From: Bdellovibrionales bacterium Ga0074137
GTDB lineage: Bacteria > Bdellovibrionota > Bdellovibrionia > Bdellovibrionales > JAMPXM01
Length of the DNA: 64,000 nt
NCBI GenBank assembly: GCA_001464715.1
Contig: LNDT01000025.1
Span: forward strand, 1 to 64,000
Reading direction: 5' to 3'
In this document: in pieces, positions 17,760-25,218 of the stretch
Numbering within the stretch: the stretch's first letter is position 1
Layout: the number at the start of each line of letters is the position of its first letter
Program-made: the position numbers and the translations under genes
Notes under the pieces: model-generated
What the model was told of the DNA's origin: nothing
Database searches by the model: none
The model's input: only the letters and a program-made list of their open reading frames with translations

Positions 17760-20158
17760 AGCGGTCGGCACGTGTTGGTTTTTCTAGAGCGGTTTATTTT
17801 TCGCTGTCGCTCAGCTTGCCGTTGGCGATGGTACTACCGTTGTCGCTGTTAATTCCGAACGGCTCCGAGGCCCAAGCTGCGAAGCGTGCTCCAAGCCAGG
17901 CGTCAAAAAACACAAAGCCTAAAGTCAGCACGTCCGTGAAAGCTGTGACAAGCACGGTTCAGACGCTCTCGCTAAGTCTTCACGAGCCGTTGACGGCAAG
18001 CTCTCCGGCTGTGAGCCGCTTACGAGAAATGCGGGCAGCCTTTGAAAGTGAAAAAATCGATCTTTGTTTGTCGACGGCTCCTAAAGCAAAGCGGCTAGCA
18101 AAAAGTTTGGAGCCTTGGGTTCTTTTACTTGAGCTTGAATGTGCTGCGAAACTTCCACTGGTCCGTTCAACGAGTGATCGCCTTCAGAAAATTCTCCAGG
18201 AGAGCGAAACTAAAACATCATTCTTCGTTTCGGGTCCTTGGCAGACGTCGCTAAGGGAAGCAGCTGCACGCGCTCGGCTTTTTGCGATCGAGGTCGATAC
18301 GAAGTTTAATCGACCCCGTGCGTGGACTCATGTCGAAAAGCTTTCTGCGGCGATCGCAGGGATGTCGACATCGCAAATGCCACTGGCCGAGGCTGAGCGC
18401 GCAAAACTTTGGCGTATGGCGGGCGAGCTTTTATTTCTTGAGCAAAAAAATGACGGCGCTCGCGAGTTTTTTCGCCGAAGTCTTGCCGAACAAGAGCAGT
18501 CCGATCTTCGTGAACGTTGGCGTGTACTTTCTGCCGCGTCCGTAAGCGAGGCCAACGCGTCGCCGGCCCTGCCAGCCACGCCGAAGCAACCGGAGGGCTC
18601 AGCGCGCGAAATCGAACTTTATGACCGAATGAATGAAGCACTAAAAGCGGGTGACTTGGTGGCGGCGTCGTCCGACGCGGTTCGACTGATGACTGATTTT
18701 TCTGGCAGTCCGCGAGCAAAGTGGGCGGCGGATCGAACCTTAGAGAGTTTAATTTCTGTCAGCGAACGCAGCAGCGAAAAGTTTATTCCTGTTCGTGAGT
18801 CTCTTTTAAAAAACATGGAAGGGGCCGATGCGGACCGTTTGGCCGAGTGGTCGCGTGTTCTTTTCAATCGTGGGCTTTGGGCCGAGTCCTCTCGTCTGGG
18901 TCGCGCGGCGACAGAAAAGCCCGGCGGAAATCGGCTCACGCGCACGCTGGAAATCGCGATGGACGCAAGCTACGCCGTGGATGATTTCAAAAGCGTAAGA
19001 GCTCTGGGCGCAGAACTTATAGAAAAACACGCAGGAACTGCTTCGGCGCGCACCGCCGCGCTTCGCCTAGGACTTTTGGCATTTCGTCTTCAAGACTATT
19101 CTCAGTCGGCGGCGATTTTTGAAAAGCTGATTGCTACACCTTCGACGGAAACTCTCGAACTTCAAGCGCGCTACTGGCTGTGGCGAAGTCTTGAGCGTTC
19201 AAAAAATGACCGCGCAAAAATTGAAGCCGAAGAGTTATCACGAAGGTTTCCTTTCAGTTACTACGGTCTTCGAGCCCGTCTCGAGTTGAACGGCGGAACG
19301 ATCGACTGGAGCCAAGAAAACTCAAAGACAAATCCTAAAGTGGACCGAATTGAAAACAAAATTTGGGTCACTCAAGAAGAGAAAATGGGATTTGATCGCG
19401 CGCTGATTTTGGTTTCTGCCGGCTGGTTTGATGAGGCTCAAGAGGAGCTGAAGCTTCTTCCGCCGCCCACGACTCCCGACGCCAAGGCCGTGCGCGCGCG
19501 AATCTGGGCCGCGGCACGAAACTTTTTGCTCGCTTCAAAGTTAGCGAACGAAGCTTGGGACGCTAAGTTCGAGCTTCGTCGACCTGAACTGATGAGCGTT
19601 GTGTGGCCGGATGAACATCGCGACATTTTTGAAAATGCCGCCCGCGCGAAATCCATCGATTCAGTTTTGATTCGTAGTTTGACCAAACAAGAGAGCGGTT
19701 TTAATCGGACCGCAGTTTCAAGTTCGGGTGCCTTGGGTTTGATGCAGATGATTCCTCCGACGGCACGAGAAATTGCCGACGATTTAAAGCTGGGGCGTTT
19801 GACGCTTCCGGCGGATTTATTTCAGCCCGAGCGAAACATTAAAATGGGAACTCATTACGTCGCGAAGATGCTCGCTCAGTTTAAGGGGCATGTTCCTTTG
19901 GCTCTTGCCGCTTACAACAATGGGCCGACACGTGTCGACCGCTGGCTGAAGGGGCGGCCGTCGCTGCAGGGGCTTGAAGCGTCTCGGTCGTCATCGCCCG
20001 ATTTTGAAATCTGGTTCGATGAGTTTCCGTTCAATGAAACTTCGTTTTATGTGAAAGCCATTCTCCGAAATCAAATGCTCTATCAAATCGTCGAAAATGG
20101 ACGATTGATGGCGCAAGAGCCGCTTTGGAAGTCGCCTTCGGCGGTGGCTGGACCATAG
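17756..20158 (+). CDS. Slt-type soluble lytic transglycosylase
   Basis: An 800-residue periplasmic protein. A signal peptide (about 1-40, ending SEAQA) is followed by a long helical repeat region like the superhelical U/L domain of Slt70, and a C-terminal SLT domain. The catalytic Glu is Glu646 in LTKQESGFN, followed by GALGLMQMIPPTA and the AAYNNGP motif. The enzyme cleaves peptidoglycan glycan strands, leaving 1,6-anhydro ends. The ATG overlaps the previous stop (ATGA), linking it to the GT-C-like genes. Bdellovibrio relatives carry many such enzymes for prey and self wall remodelling. Confidence 0.9.
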   Translation: MKRSARVGFSRAVYFSLSLSLPLAMVLPLSLLIPNGSEAQAAKRAPSQASKNTKPKVSTSVKAVTSTVQTLSLSLHEPLTASSPAVSRLREMRAAFESEKIDLCLSTAPKAKRLAKSLEPWVLLLELECAAKLPLVRSTSDRLQKILQESETKTSFFVSGPWQTSLREAAARARLFAIEVDTKFNRPRAWTHVEKLSAAIAGMSTSQMPLAEAERAKLWRMAGELLFLEQKNDGAREFFRRSLAEQEQSDLRERWRVLSAASVSEANASPALPATPKQPEGSAREIELYDRMNEALKAGDLVAASSDAVRLMTDFSGSPRAKWAADRTLESLISVSERSSEKFIPVRESLLKNMEGADADRLAEWSRVLFNRGLWAESSRLGRAATEKPGGNRLTRTLEIAMDASYAVDDFKSVRALGAELIEKHAGTASARTAALRLGLLAFRLQDYSQSAAIFEKLIATPSTETLELQARYWLWRSLERSKNDRAKIEAEELSRRFPFSYYGLRARLELNGGTIDWSQENSKTNPKVDRIENKIWVTQEEKMGFDRALILVSAGWFDEAQEELKLLPPPTTPDAKAVRARIWAAARNFLLASKLANEAWDAKFELRRPELMSVVWPDEHRDIFENAARAKSIDSVLIRSLTKQESGFNRTAVSSSGALGLMQMIPPTAREIADDLKLGRLTLPADLFQPERNIKMGTHYVAKMLAQFKGHVPLALAAYNNGPTRVDRWLKGRPSLQGLEASRSSSPDFEIWFDEFPFNETSFYVKAILRNQMLYQIVENGRLMAQEPLWKSPSAVAGP

Positions 20159-20159
20159 T

Positions 20160-20251
20160 CGAGAGCCTTTTACGCGGACGACATTCGAGTTGAGAACGAA
20201 AGGCGCGACTGATGGCAAGACGTGGGTCGCTTTTCGTTGCGAAGGCTCTCG
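20160..20251 (+). promoter_or_regulatory. Nested inverted repeats in the leader of the LysM transglycosylase gene
   Basis: Outer arms CGAGAGCCTT (20160-20169) and AAGGCTCTCG (20242-20251) are perfect 10-nt complements. Inside them, AACGAAAGGCGCGAC (20195-20209) pairs with GTCGCTTTTCGTT (20226-20238), apart from a short bulge. The structure fills the space between the slt stop and the next start at 20276. It could be an intercistronic processing or stability hairpin, or a structured 5' leader. No U-run follows, so a simple intrinsic terminator is unlikely. Confidence 0.5.
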
Positions 20252-20275
20252 TGGGCCGTTACGGTAAAAGAACCA

Positions 20276-21853
20276 ATGATGAAAAAAGCGACGCGAGGTT
20301 TCACCTCCAAAAACGATGTTCCTCCCAATTTTAATCGCTCTGCGTTTTCGCGTTGGAGTTTTTCTGCGGTCTTGGCGACGGCACTGCTTTCGGGCTGTGC
20401 GACAAGCGCTGTTCGTCTTGAGGGCTCGAGTGGCTCGGCCGGCGCTTCAGCGTCGGGCGCTGTCGCCGGTTCAGGCGGAGCTGTAGCTCCAAATGATCTT
20501 TCCGATAGCGGTGCAGATCTCATGGGTATTCCTTTGGAAGTAAATCGTCTTGTCCTCAAATGGATCGATTATTTCCAAGGGCAGGGTCGTCCTCACATGG
20601 AGCGGTATTTGTCGCGCAGTACTCGCTACGCGCCCGTGATGAAAGAGATTTTGCGTCGCGAAGGTTTGCCTGAAGATTTAATTTATATTGCTCTGATCGA
20701 ATCTGGTTTTTCTTCGACGGCGCACAGTTCTGCCAGCGCTGTCGGTTACTGGCAGTTTATCAAAGGCACCGGTAAGCAGTACCGCATGCGAATCGATTCG
20801 TTTGTCGATGAGCGCCGAGATTTCGAACGATCGACCGTGGCGGCTGCAGACTATTTTAAGGGACTCTACAATTTGTTCGGCGCTTGGTACTTGGCGATCG
20901 CGTCTTACAACGTCGGTGAAAACCGCGTAAAAAGCCTCGTCATGCGACACAAAACGCGCGACTTCTGGCAGCTGGCTCGTGAAAACAAGCTTCCGCAAGA
21001 AACTGTGAACTACGTTCCGAAATTTTTGGCCGCGCGCCTCATCGCGAAAGAGCCAGAGAAGTACGGGTTTGGCGACGTCGAGTATATGCCGCCTCTTTCG
21101 TACACGACAGTGACCTTCTCGACCCCCATCGACATTCGTCGTTTGGCCAGCGAGATGGGACTTGAGTACGATGATCTTCGAGATCTCAACCCAAGTTACA
21201 AGCGTGGTGTTGCGCCGATGCCGCGCGGATCCGACAAACTTGTACTTCGTGTTCCCAAAGGCGACGAGGCGAAAGCTTTGGCGGCAGCATCCGCAGCAGC
21301 TGCGAACACGACAATGCGTTACGTGGCTGAAGACGATTATTCGTACTACCGGGTTCGTCGCGGCGACACCGTTTCGTCGATCGCAAAAAAATTCAATATT
21401 TCGCAGGCGAAAATCCTTCAGCTGAACCGCATGTCCACGCGGTCGGTCTTAGCGGTTGGTCGAAGACTGCGCGTCCCATCGGAAGACGTAGCGACCCTTG
21501 GTCCCGCAAAGTCATCGCAGATCGAGACCCGGGCTCGTCCCGCGGTTCGTGACCGCGTTCCATCGAACAGCTCTATCAAATCGCCGCCGTCTTCAAAGAT
21601 GGCGTCTCGGCAGCGCACACTTTCAAAAGTGAGCGAAAGGCAAAAGGCCGCCGCTGAGCGGAGACTTTCGGCCGCAAAAGTTCGCGCGGAAAAGAAAGTT
21701 AAAAAGACGGTTCATGTCGTTCGGCGCGGAGAAAATCTCGCAGTGATCGCGCGGAAATACAGCGTGTCGGTCCGTGAGCTCGCGAACCACAATGAGCTTA
21801 AAAAGCCGTCGACCTTGTTTGTCGGCAAACGGCTCGAAATCCCCTCGTTCTAA
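20276..21853 (+). CDS. mltD: MltD-like lytic transglycosylase lipoprotein with LysM repeats
   Basis: A 525-residue lipoprotein. A basic N-terminus and hydrophobic stretch end in a lipobox (LLSGC, Cys41). The SLT catalytic domain follows, with Glu142 in ALIESGFSS and the MltD-type SAVGYWQFIKGTGKQY and ASYNVGENRV motifs. After a Ser/Ala-rich linker come LysM domains (about 350-395, YYRVRRGDTVSSIAKKFNIS; and 478-523, VHVVRRGENLAVIARKYSVS). LysM binds peptidoglycan; the enzyme is membrane anchored and cuts glycan strands. Two ATGs (20276, 20279) are possible and no strong ribosome-binding site decides between them. Confidence 0.92.
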   Translation: MMKKATRGFTSKNDVPPNFNRSAFSRWSFSAVLATALLSGCATSAVRLEGSSGSAGASASGAVAGSGGAVAPNDLSDSGADLMGIPLEVNRLVLKWIDYFQGQGRPHMERYLSRSTRYAPVMKEILRREGLPEDLIYIALIESGFSSTAHSSASAVGYWQFIKGTGKQYRMRIDSFVDERRDFERSTVAAADYFKGLYNLFGAWYLAIASYNVGENRVKSLVMRHKTRDFWQLARENKLPQETVNYVPKFLAARLIAKEPEKYGFGDVEYMPPLSYTTVTFSTPIDIRRLASEMGLEYDDLRDLNPSYKRGVAPMPRGSDKLVLRVPKGDEAKALAAASAAAANTTMRYVAEDDYSYYRVRRGDTVSSIAKKFNISQAKILQLNRMSTRSVLAVGRRLRVPSEDVATLGPAKSSQIETRARPAVRDRVPSNSSIKSPPSSKMASRQRTLSKVSERQKAAAERRLSAAKVRAEKKVKKTVHVVRRGENLAVIARKYSVSVRELANHNELKKPSTLFVGKRLEIPSF

Positions 21854-21877
21854 TAAAGTCTATCCTTCGGACTTCGC

Positions 21878-22357
21878 TTACCCTTCGATCAGGCTTCGAA
21901 GCATCCAAGCTGTTTTCTCGTGAACCTGAAGCCGCTGTGTTAAGAGGTCAGCGGTCGTTTCGTCGGTCGCTTTTTCTGCGAGCGGATAGATCGAACGCGC
22001 GGTTCGAATCACAGCTTCCTGCGCCTGAACAAGATTTCGAATCATGTCTTGCGCCGCAGGAATCGTCTCTTCTTCTTTGATCGAAGAAAGTTTCACATAC
22101 TGACCGTAAGTTCCCGGCGCGTGAACTCCAAGAGCACGAATGCGTTCCGCAATCAGATCCACCGCAAGGGCCAGCTCGTTGTATTGACCTTCAAACATCA
22201 AATGAAGTGTTTGAAACATCGGCCCTGTCACGTTCCAGTGGTAATTGTGAGTTTTCAGGTAAAGCGTGTAGGTGTCCGCAAGAAGGTGAGAGAGTCCTTT
22301 CGCCAATTCTTTTCGATCTGCTTCTGAAATTCCGATATTGATTGTTTGCGTTCCCAT
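21878..22357 (-). CDS. dps: Dps-like ferritin (DNA-protecting, iron-storing)
   Basis: A 159-residue Dps/miniferritin. The signature ferroxidase region is intact: [20 protein letters not shown] followed by Asp and Glu in VDLIAERIR. Dps dodecamers oxidise and store iron with peroxide and protect DNA. I chose ATG 22357 over an in-frame start at 22405 because AAGGAG lies about 8 nt upstream. The gene lies directly downstream of the terminator of the c-di-GMP RNA on the same strand, so it either has its own promoter or is served by read-through of that terminator. Confidence 0.93.
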   Translation of the reverse strand: MGTQTINIGISEADRKELAKGLSHLLADTYTLYLKTHNYHWNVTGPMFQTLHLMFEGQYNELALAVDLIAERIRALGVHAPGTYGQYVKLSSIKEEETIPAAQDMIRNLVQAQEAVIRTARSIYPLAEKATDETTADLLTQRLQVHEKTAWMLRSLIEG

Positions 22358-22426
22358 GTCGTTTTCTCCTTGGCGCGATTTTTCGAGCTCTGGAGATACT
22401 AGCAACGAAGTGACGCTGATGAAAAT

Positions 22427-22458
22427 CGAGAGTGTCTATTGCTGCATCGAGACTCTCG
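22427..22458. promoter_or_regulatory. Dyad upstream of dps
   Basis: CGAGAGT (22427-22433) and ACTCTCG (22452-22458) are perfect inverted 7-mers separated by 18 nt, between the ncRNA terminator and dps. On the minus strand a possible -10 (TAGTAT, about 22404-22399) with a weak TTTCAT 17 nt upstream would place the dyad just upstream of a dps promoter, a plausible operator position. It may also be only a weak hairpin. Confidence 0.35.
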
Positions 22459-22464
22459 AAGGGT

Positions 22465-22492
22465 AAAAAAAACCCGCCGTGGGGGTGGCGGG
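22465..22492 (-). terminator. Rho-independent terminator of the c-di-GMP RNA
   Basis: On the minus strand CCCGCC-ACCCCCAC-GGCGGG is followed directly by eight T residues (22472-22465), a textbook intrinsic terminator. It ends the riboswitch RNA about 108 nt before the dps start codon. Its stem does not obviously pair with the aptamer core, so I see no clear antiterminator. Confidence 0.9.
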
Positions 22493-22563
22493 GTAGAAAA
22501 CCTCGTGTGGGCTATGGCAGGCATCACACGTGCCTTCTTTGGTGTTGAATCCTCCCAGATGTT

Positions 22564-22708
22564 GCTCAAGTGCTTTTCTCGTCCTCTGGCAGACTGGCTG
22601 GCATGGCTGAACTTAAAGTGATTTCATATCACCGCGACTTTCGCCGCGCGCTCAGCGTTAGCCCCTCTAGCTTTGCGTCCCATGCTTTCACATGGTTTGC
22701 CCTTAAGC
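22564..22708 (-). promoter_or_regulatory. c-di-GMP-I (GEMM-I) riboswitch aptamer
   Basis: Reading the minus strand, the invariant GEMM-I core is present: GGGCAAACC at 22702-22694, then CCATG-tGAAAg-CATGG forming the GAAA-capped stem, GGACGCAAAGC, and a receptor stem AGC..GGCT followed by AAC. P1 can form between GCUUAAG (22708-22702) and CUUGAGC (22570-22564), all seven positions paired with one G-U. The third helix is unusually large: GCTGA/TCAGC encloses two extra hairpins (GCGGC-GAAA-GTCGC and GTGAT-ATGA-ATCAC), and the 3' segment GCCAGCCAGTCTGCC matches the AGCC(A/G)G part of the consensus. The aptamer is longer than the usual 80-90 nt. Confidence 0.85.
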
Positions 22709-22875
22709 TAAGGAAGGAATTCGGGTTAGCTCTCGATAGACCTCCTATTTCTAAGTGTTGTCTATGAAGCCTCTATTTTATTCTGGCCCGCTACTCGGGT
22801 GGAGGATCAGATCCTATTCGCACGATGTACCCCCTTTTGGATGACGATGAAACTCCATGATCACCGCGTGTTTTC

Positions 22876-22904
22876 ATTCTAACGCGCTAGGGGAAATGGC
22901 TCAA
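22876..22904 (-). promoter_or_regulatory. Sigma-70 promoter of the c-di-GMP RNA
   Basis: TTGAGC (22904-22899), a 17-nt spacer and TAGAAT (22881-22876) on the minus strand form a near-consensus housekeeping promoter, with transcription expected to start near 22870-22868. It is the best promoter match I see in the window, consistent with a very strongly expressed RNA. Confidence 0.75.
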
Positions 22905-22959
22905 ATTTTCGGAAATATGTGATTTGAATTGAGGCGAATTCCGTTCGCTCTTGAGTCAC

Positions 22960-24282
22960 TTAAGGAATGTTGTAGCTATTAATTTGCTGCTCGCGAACGG
23001 CGAGTTCTTTTTCGACGTCGAACATTTTTAGTGTCATATCCTCGATGTACTGACGAACTTCCGCGACTTGCGCTTGGGTTCCTTTTTCTGCGACAGCGTT
23101 TGGTATGAACAGCACGAACTTTCGTTCGGCCGAGCGCAGCGGATTTTTTGGATCTGCCGCAAAATTCACCGTGAGTTCTTTGAACCCAGGGTAATTGTCA
23201 TACGCCGCGAGGCTTGTGATCGCTGACCAATCGTCAGGATTTTTCGCCATTTTCAGAGCCTCACGAACTTTGCCAAGATTGTCTCTTGTTGCGTCGATAA
23301 AACGCTTCACATTTTGGACACGCCGAAGTGCGGTTACTTTCGTGTTCGCGCTGGATGTGACGGCGGCACCGGTGCGCAGTTGTCCGCGCAGTCGAGTTTG
23401 ATTCGCTTTAACGTTGGCCATGAACGCGTCAATTTCCTCGAGACTAAATTTTTCTCCGTAGCCCGACGCGAAGGCTTTCGGCCGCCCGGCTGTGTTTTCT
23501 AGAAGTCGCCCTTGTGTCTCGTCGATGAGACTACCTCGGTTAAGAGTAGGCCTTCCCGAGATAAGATCGAAGTAAGCTTTGGTGTGACGGAGTTCATGCC
23601 TAAGAAGTTCGACGATCAAATTCTGATTTCCCAAAAGAGCTTTTCCGCCAAGCTGCATTCCTCTGCCCAGGGTGGGATTTGCAGAAAACAGTCCGTCGGT
23701 TTGTGTAATGCCCATAATCGCGGGATCGAAATAAACTTTAAATTCTCCCACGCTGGCCGGGAGTCCCTTTGCGGAGTCTCTAAAATATTTCTCGACGCGA
23801 GAAATTTCTCGAGCGACCGGACCCGATGCAGTTCCAGGTCTAAGTTCAAGCACATCACGTTCAGGGACTTGGATACGAACGCCGTTATTTTGCAAGAGGT
23901 AGGGCGGAAGACGAACCGACCTGACGTCGTAGCCCTGAGATTCAAGTTCGGCACGAACCGAAGCTGAAATTCGGTTGATGCTGACTTTGAATTCGGGACC
24001 GGGTGTGACGATGATATTGGAGGGCTTTTTCGTAACGGCGTCGAGCAGCGCGTCTTCGGTGTCGGCATCGATCGCTTTTTTTAGAGCCAGCAATTCCTTT
24101 TCAACCCGCTTTCGTGCGGGTTCGCTCATGGCCCACTCGGCACGAGTTTGCGACGGCGAGAGCGATGCGAACTGAAAGTGGCAGTCGGTGCTGCCGCTTT
24201 TTGGCGAAGTGGGTCCTGCAGCGCTGGCGAGAGCGGCATGAAAAGTTAAAAAATATAAAGCGACGCCGAGGAGTTTCACCAC
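22960..24282 (-). CDS. Secreted protein with HExxH zinc-metalloprotease motif
   Basis: A 440-residue protein with a signal peptide (about 1-22, ending ALASAAG). A consensus zinc-protease helix is present: VELLRHELRHTKAYFDL, with His229-Glu230-x-x-His233, followed about 20 residues later by an Asp-Glu (LIDETQGRL) that could supply the third ligand. The C-terminal half is helical and charged, probably coiled coil. I do not recognise the family. Start is GTG 24282 or the adjacent GTG 24279; AAGAAG lies upstream. The gene is transcribed toward the c-di-GMP RNA promoter. An exported unknown peptidase would fit a predator, but that role is speculation. Confidence 0.75.
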   Translation of the reverse strand: MVKLLGVALYFLTFHAALASAAGPTSPKSGSTDCHFQFASLSPSQTRAEWAMSEPARKRVEKELLALKKAIDADTEDALLDAVTKKPSNIIVTPGPEFKVSINRISASVRAELESQGYDVRSVRLPPYLLQNNGVRIQVPERDVLELRPGTASGPVAREISRVEKYFRDSAKGLPASVGEFKVYFDPAIMGITQTDGLFSANPTLGRGMQLGGKALLGNQNLIVELLRHELRHTKAYFDLISGRPTLNRGSLIDETQGRLLENTAGRPKAFASGYGEKFSLEEIDAFMANVKANQTRLRGQLRTGAAVTSSANTKVTALRRVQNVKRFIDATRDNLGKVREALKMAKNPDDWSAITSLAAYDNYPGFKELTVNFAADPKNPLRSAERKFVLFIPNAVAEKGTQAQVAEVRQYIEDMTLKMFDVEKELAVREQQINSYNIP

Positions 24283-24352
24283 GACTTCTTATCGGAGTTA
24301 TAAGAGACGCGGTTGACGAGTCATGATCGATATTATTGAAAGTTTCGTTCGT

Positions 24353-24369
24353 GGTCCCAAAATGGGACA
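24353..24369. promoter_or_regulatory. 17-bp palindrome in a divergent promoter region
   Basis: GGTCCCA-AAA-TGGGACA is a near-perfect inverted repeat (7-3-7) in the 200 bp between the divergently transcribed metalloprotease-like gene (24282) and secretin-N gene (24483). It matches the form TGTCYCA-N3-TGRGACA, whose half-sites recur in other upstream regions of this window (26058, 26095, 57222, 60175, 62164). A regulator-binding operator is plausible. Apart from this site the 200-bp region shows no feature I can name. Confidence 0.4.
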
Positions 24370-24482
24370 CTTCGAAAGTATTCTCGTGGCTCGTTGCGGC
24401 CGGACTATCGAAGTCTTGGGTGCGCCATTACTCTGAACAGGCTTCAAGCATCGGCTAAGTTCAAACTTCAAGGAGTAAGAAG

Positions 24483-25166
24483 ATGAAAAAAGTGATCCGA
24501 GTGACAGCCATTGTGTCGTTCTTTTCGGTGTTGGTATTCTTAAGTTTTGCTATGGCAAAAACAGAATTTCCAGGCGATGTGACGATGAAACTCAACTATA
24601 AAAATCACGAAATCACGTCGATGATTGAATCGTTCGCAGCCGCTTCGAAAACAACCTTTGTGGTCGACCCCAGCGTGCGCGGAAAAATTTCTGTATTTGC
24701 TCCAGAGCCTGTCGGCCTTTCGGAAGCGTTTGATTTACTTTCGACCTCGCTCGCACTGAATGGGTATGCGGTGCTTCAGCGCGATGGGAAATTCGTTGTC
24801 ATGAGCGCGCGAAACGCGACACGTAGCTCAGTGCCGACGATCACTGAAATCACTTCCACGAAGCCTGAGCGAATGGTGACGTGGATCGTGTCTTTGAATC
24901 ACATGTCGGCCGGTGCTGCATCCAACCAATTGAGGACGATGGTTTCAAAAGACGGTGATCTATCGACCGTCTTCGACACCAACCAAGTGATCGTCACAGA
25001 CTTTATTTCAGCTGTGGCTCGGATATCTGATGTGGTAAAAAACTTGGACAAACCAGTTTCGCCATCGGCGGCGAAGTTTGCGAAAGAAGCAAGGCTGCAA
25101 TATTCGAAAGTCAGCAAGGCCCCAGAATTAAAGGCCGACGCAAAGCCCGAGGCCAAGACAAATTGA
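24483..25166 (+). CDS. Orphan secretin N-domain (N0-N1) periplasmic protein
   Basis: A 227-residue protein with a signal peptide (1 to about 25, ending SFAMAK). Residues about 33-105 look like a GspD/PilQ-type N0 domain (MKLNYKNHEITSMIESFAAA, then FVVDPSVRGKISVFAPEPV), and 125-185 like the following N1/secretin_N repeat (TWIVSLNHMSAGAASNQLRT, then QVIVTDF). There is no secretin beta-barrel: the protein ends in an Ala/Lys-rich tail. It thus resembles a secretin cut down to its periplasmic domains. No type II or IV pilus gene adjoins it. ATG 24483 has AAGGAG 7 nt upstream. Confidence 0.75.
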   Translation: MKKVIRVTAIVSFFSVLVFLSFAMAKTEFPGDVTMKLNYKNHEITSMIESFAAASKTTFVVDPSVRGKISVFAPEPVGLSEAFDLLSTSLALNGYAVLQRDGKFVVMSARNATRSSVPTITEITSTKPERMVTWIVSLNHMSAGAASNQLRTMVSKDGDLSTVFDTNQVIVTDFISAVARISDVVKNLDKPVSPSAAKFAKEARLQYSKVSKAPELKADAKPEAKTN

Positions 25167-25218
25167 CGTTCGGTTTTTCCGAATTTGGTTTTTCTTGCGG
25201 CGCCGACGCGGCCGTCGC

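Larger units (their letters stand above)
22465..22870 (-). ncRNA. Stand-alone c-di-GMP-I riboswitch RNA, merRNA-like
   Basis: About 405 nt of non-coding minus-strand sequence lies between a clear sigma-70 promoter (TTGAGC, 17 nt, TAGAAT at 22904-22876) and a strong intrinsic terminator (22492-22465). It holds a GEMM-I (c-di-GMP-I) aptamer at 22708-22564 and other stems, including a perfect dyad AGGATC-T-GATCCT near 22807-22819. No start codon follows before the terminator, so the RNA seems to be a free transcript. B. bacteriovorus has a massively expressed attack-phase RNA of this kind (merRNA), proposed to bind or sequester c-di-GMP; I infer orthology from architecture. The alternative is a long leader of dps with transcription attenuation. 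Confidence 0.82.

Noticed and set aside
22439-22621. Short plus-strand open frame in the dps-metalloprotease gap
   Set aside because: Lies across the riboswitch RNA and its terminator; composition reflects RNA structure.
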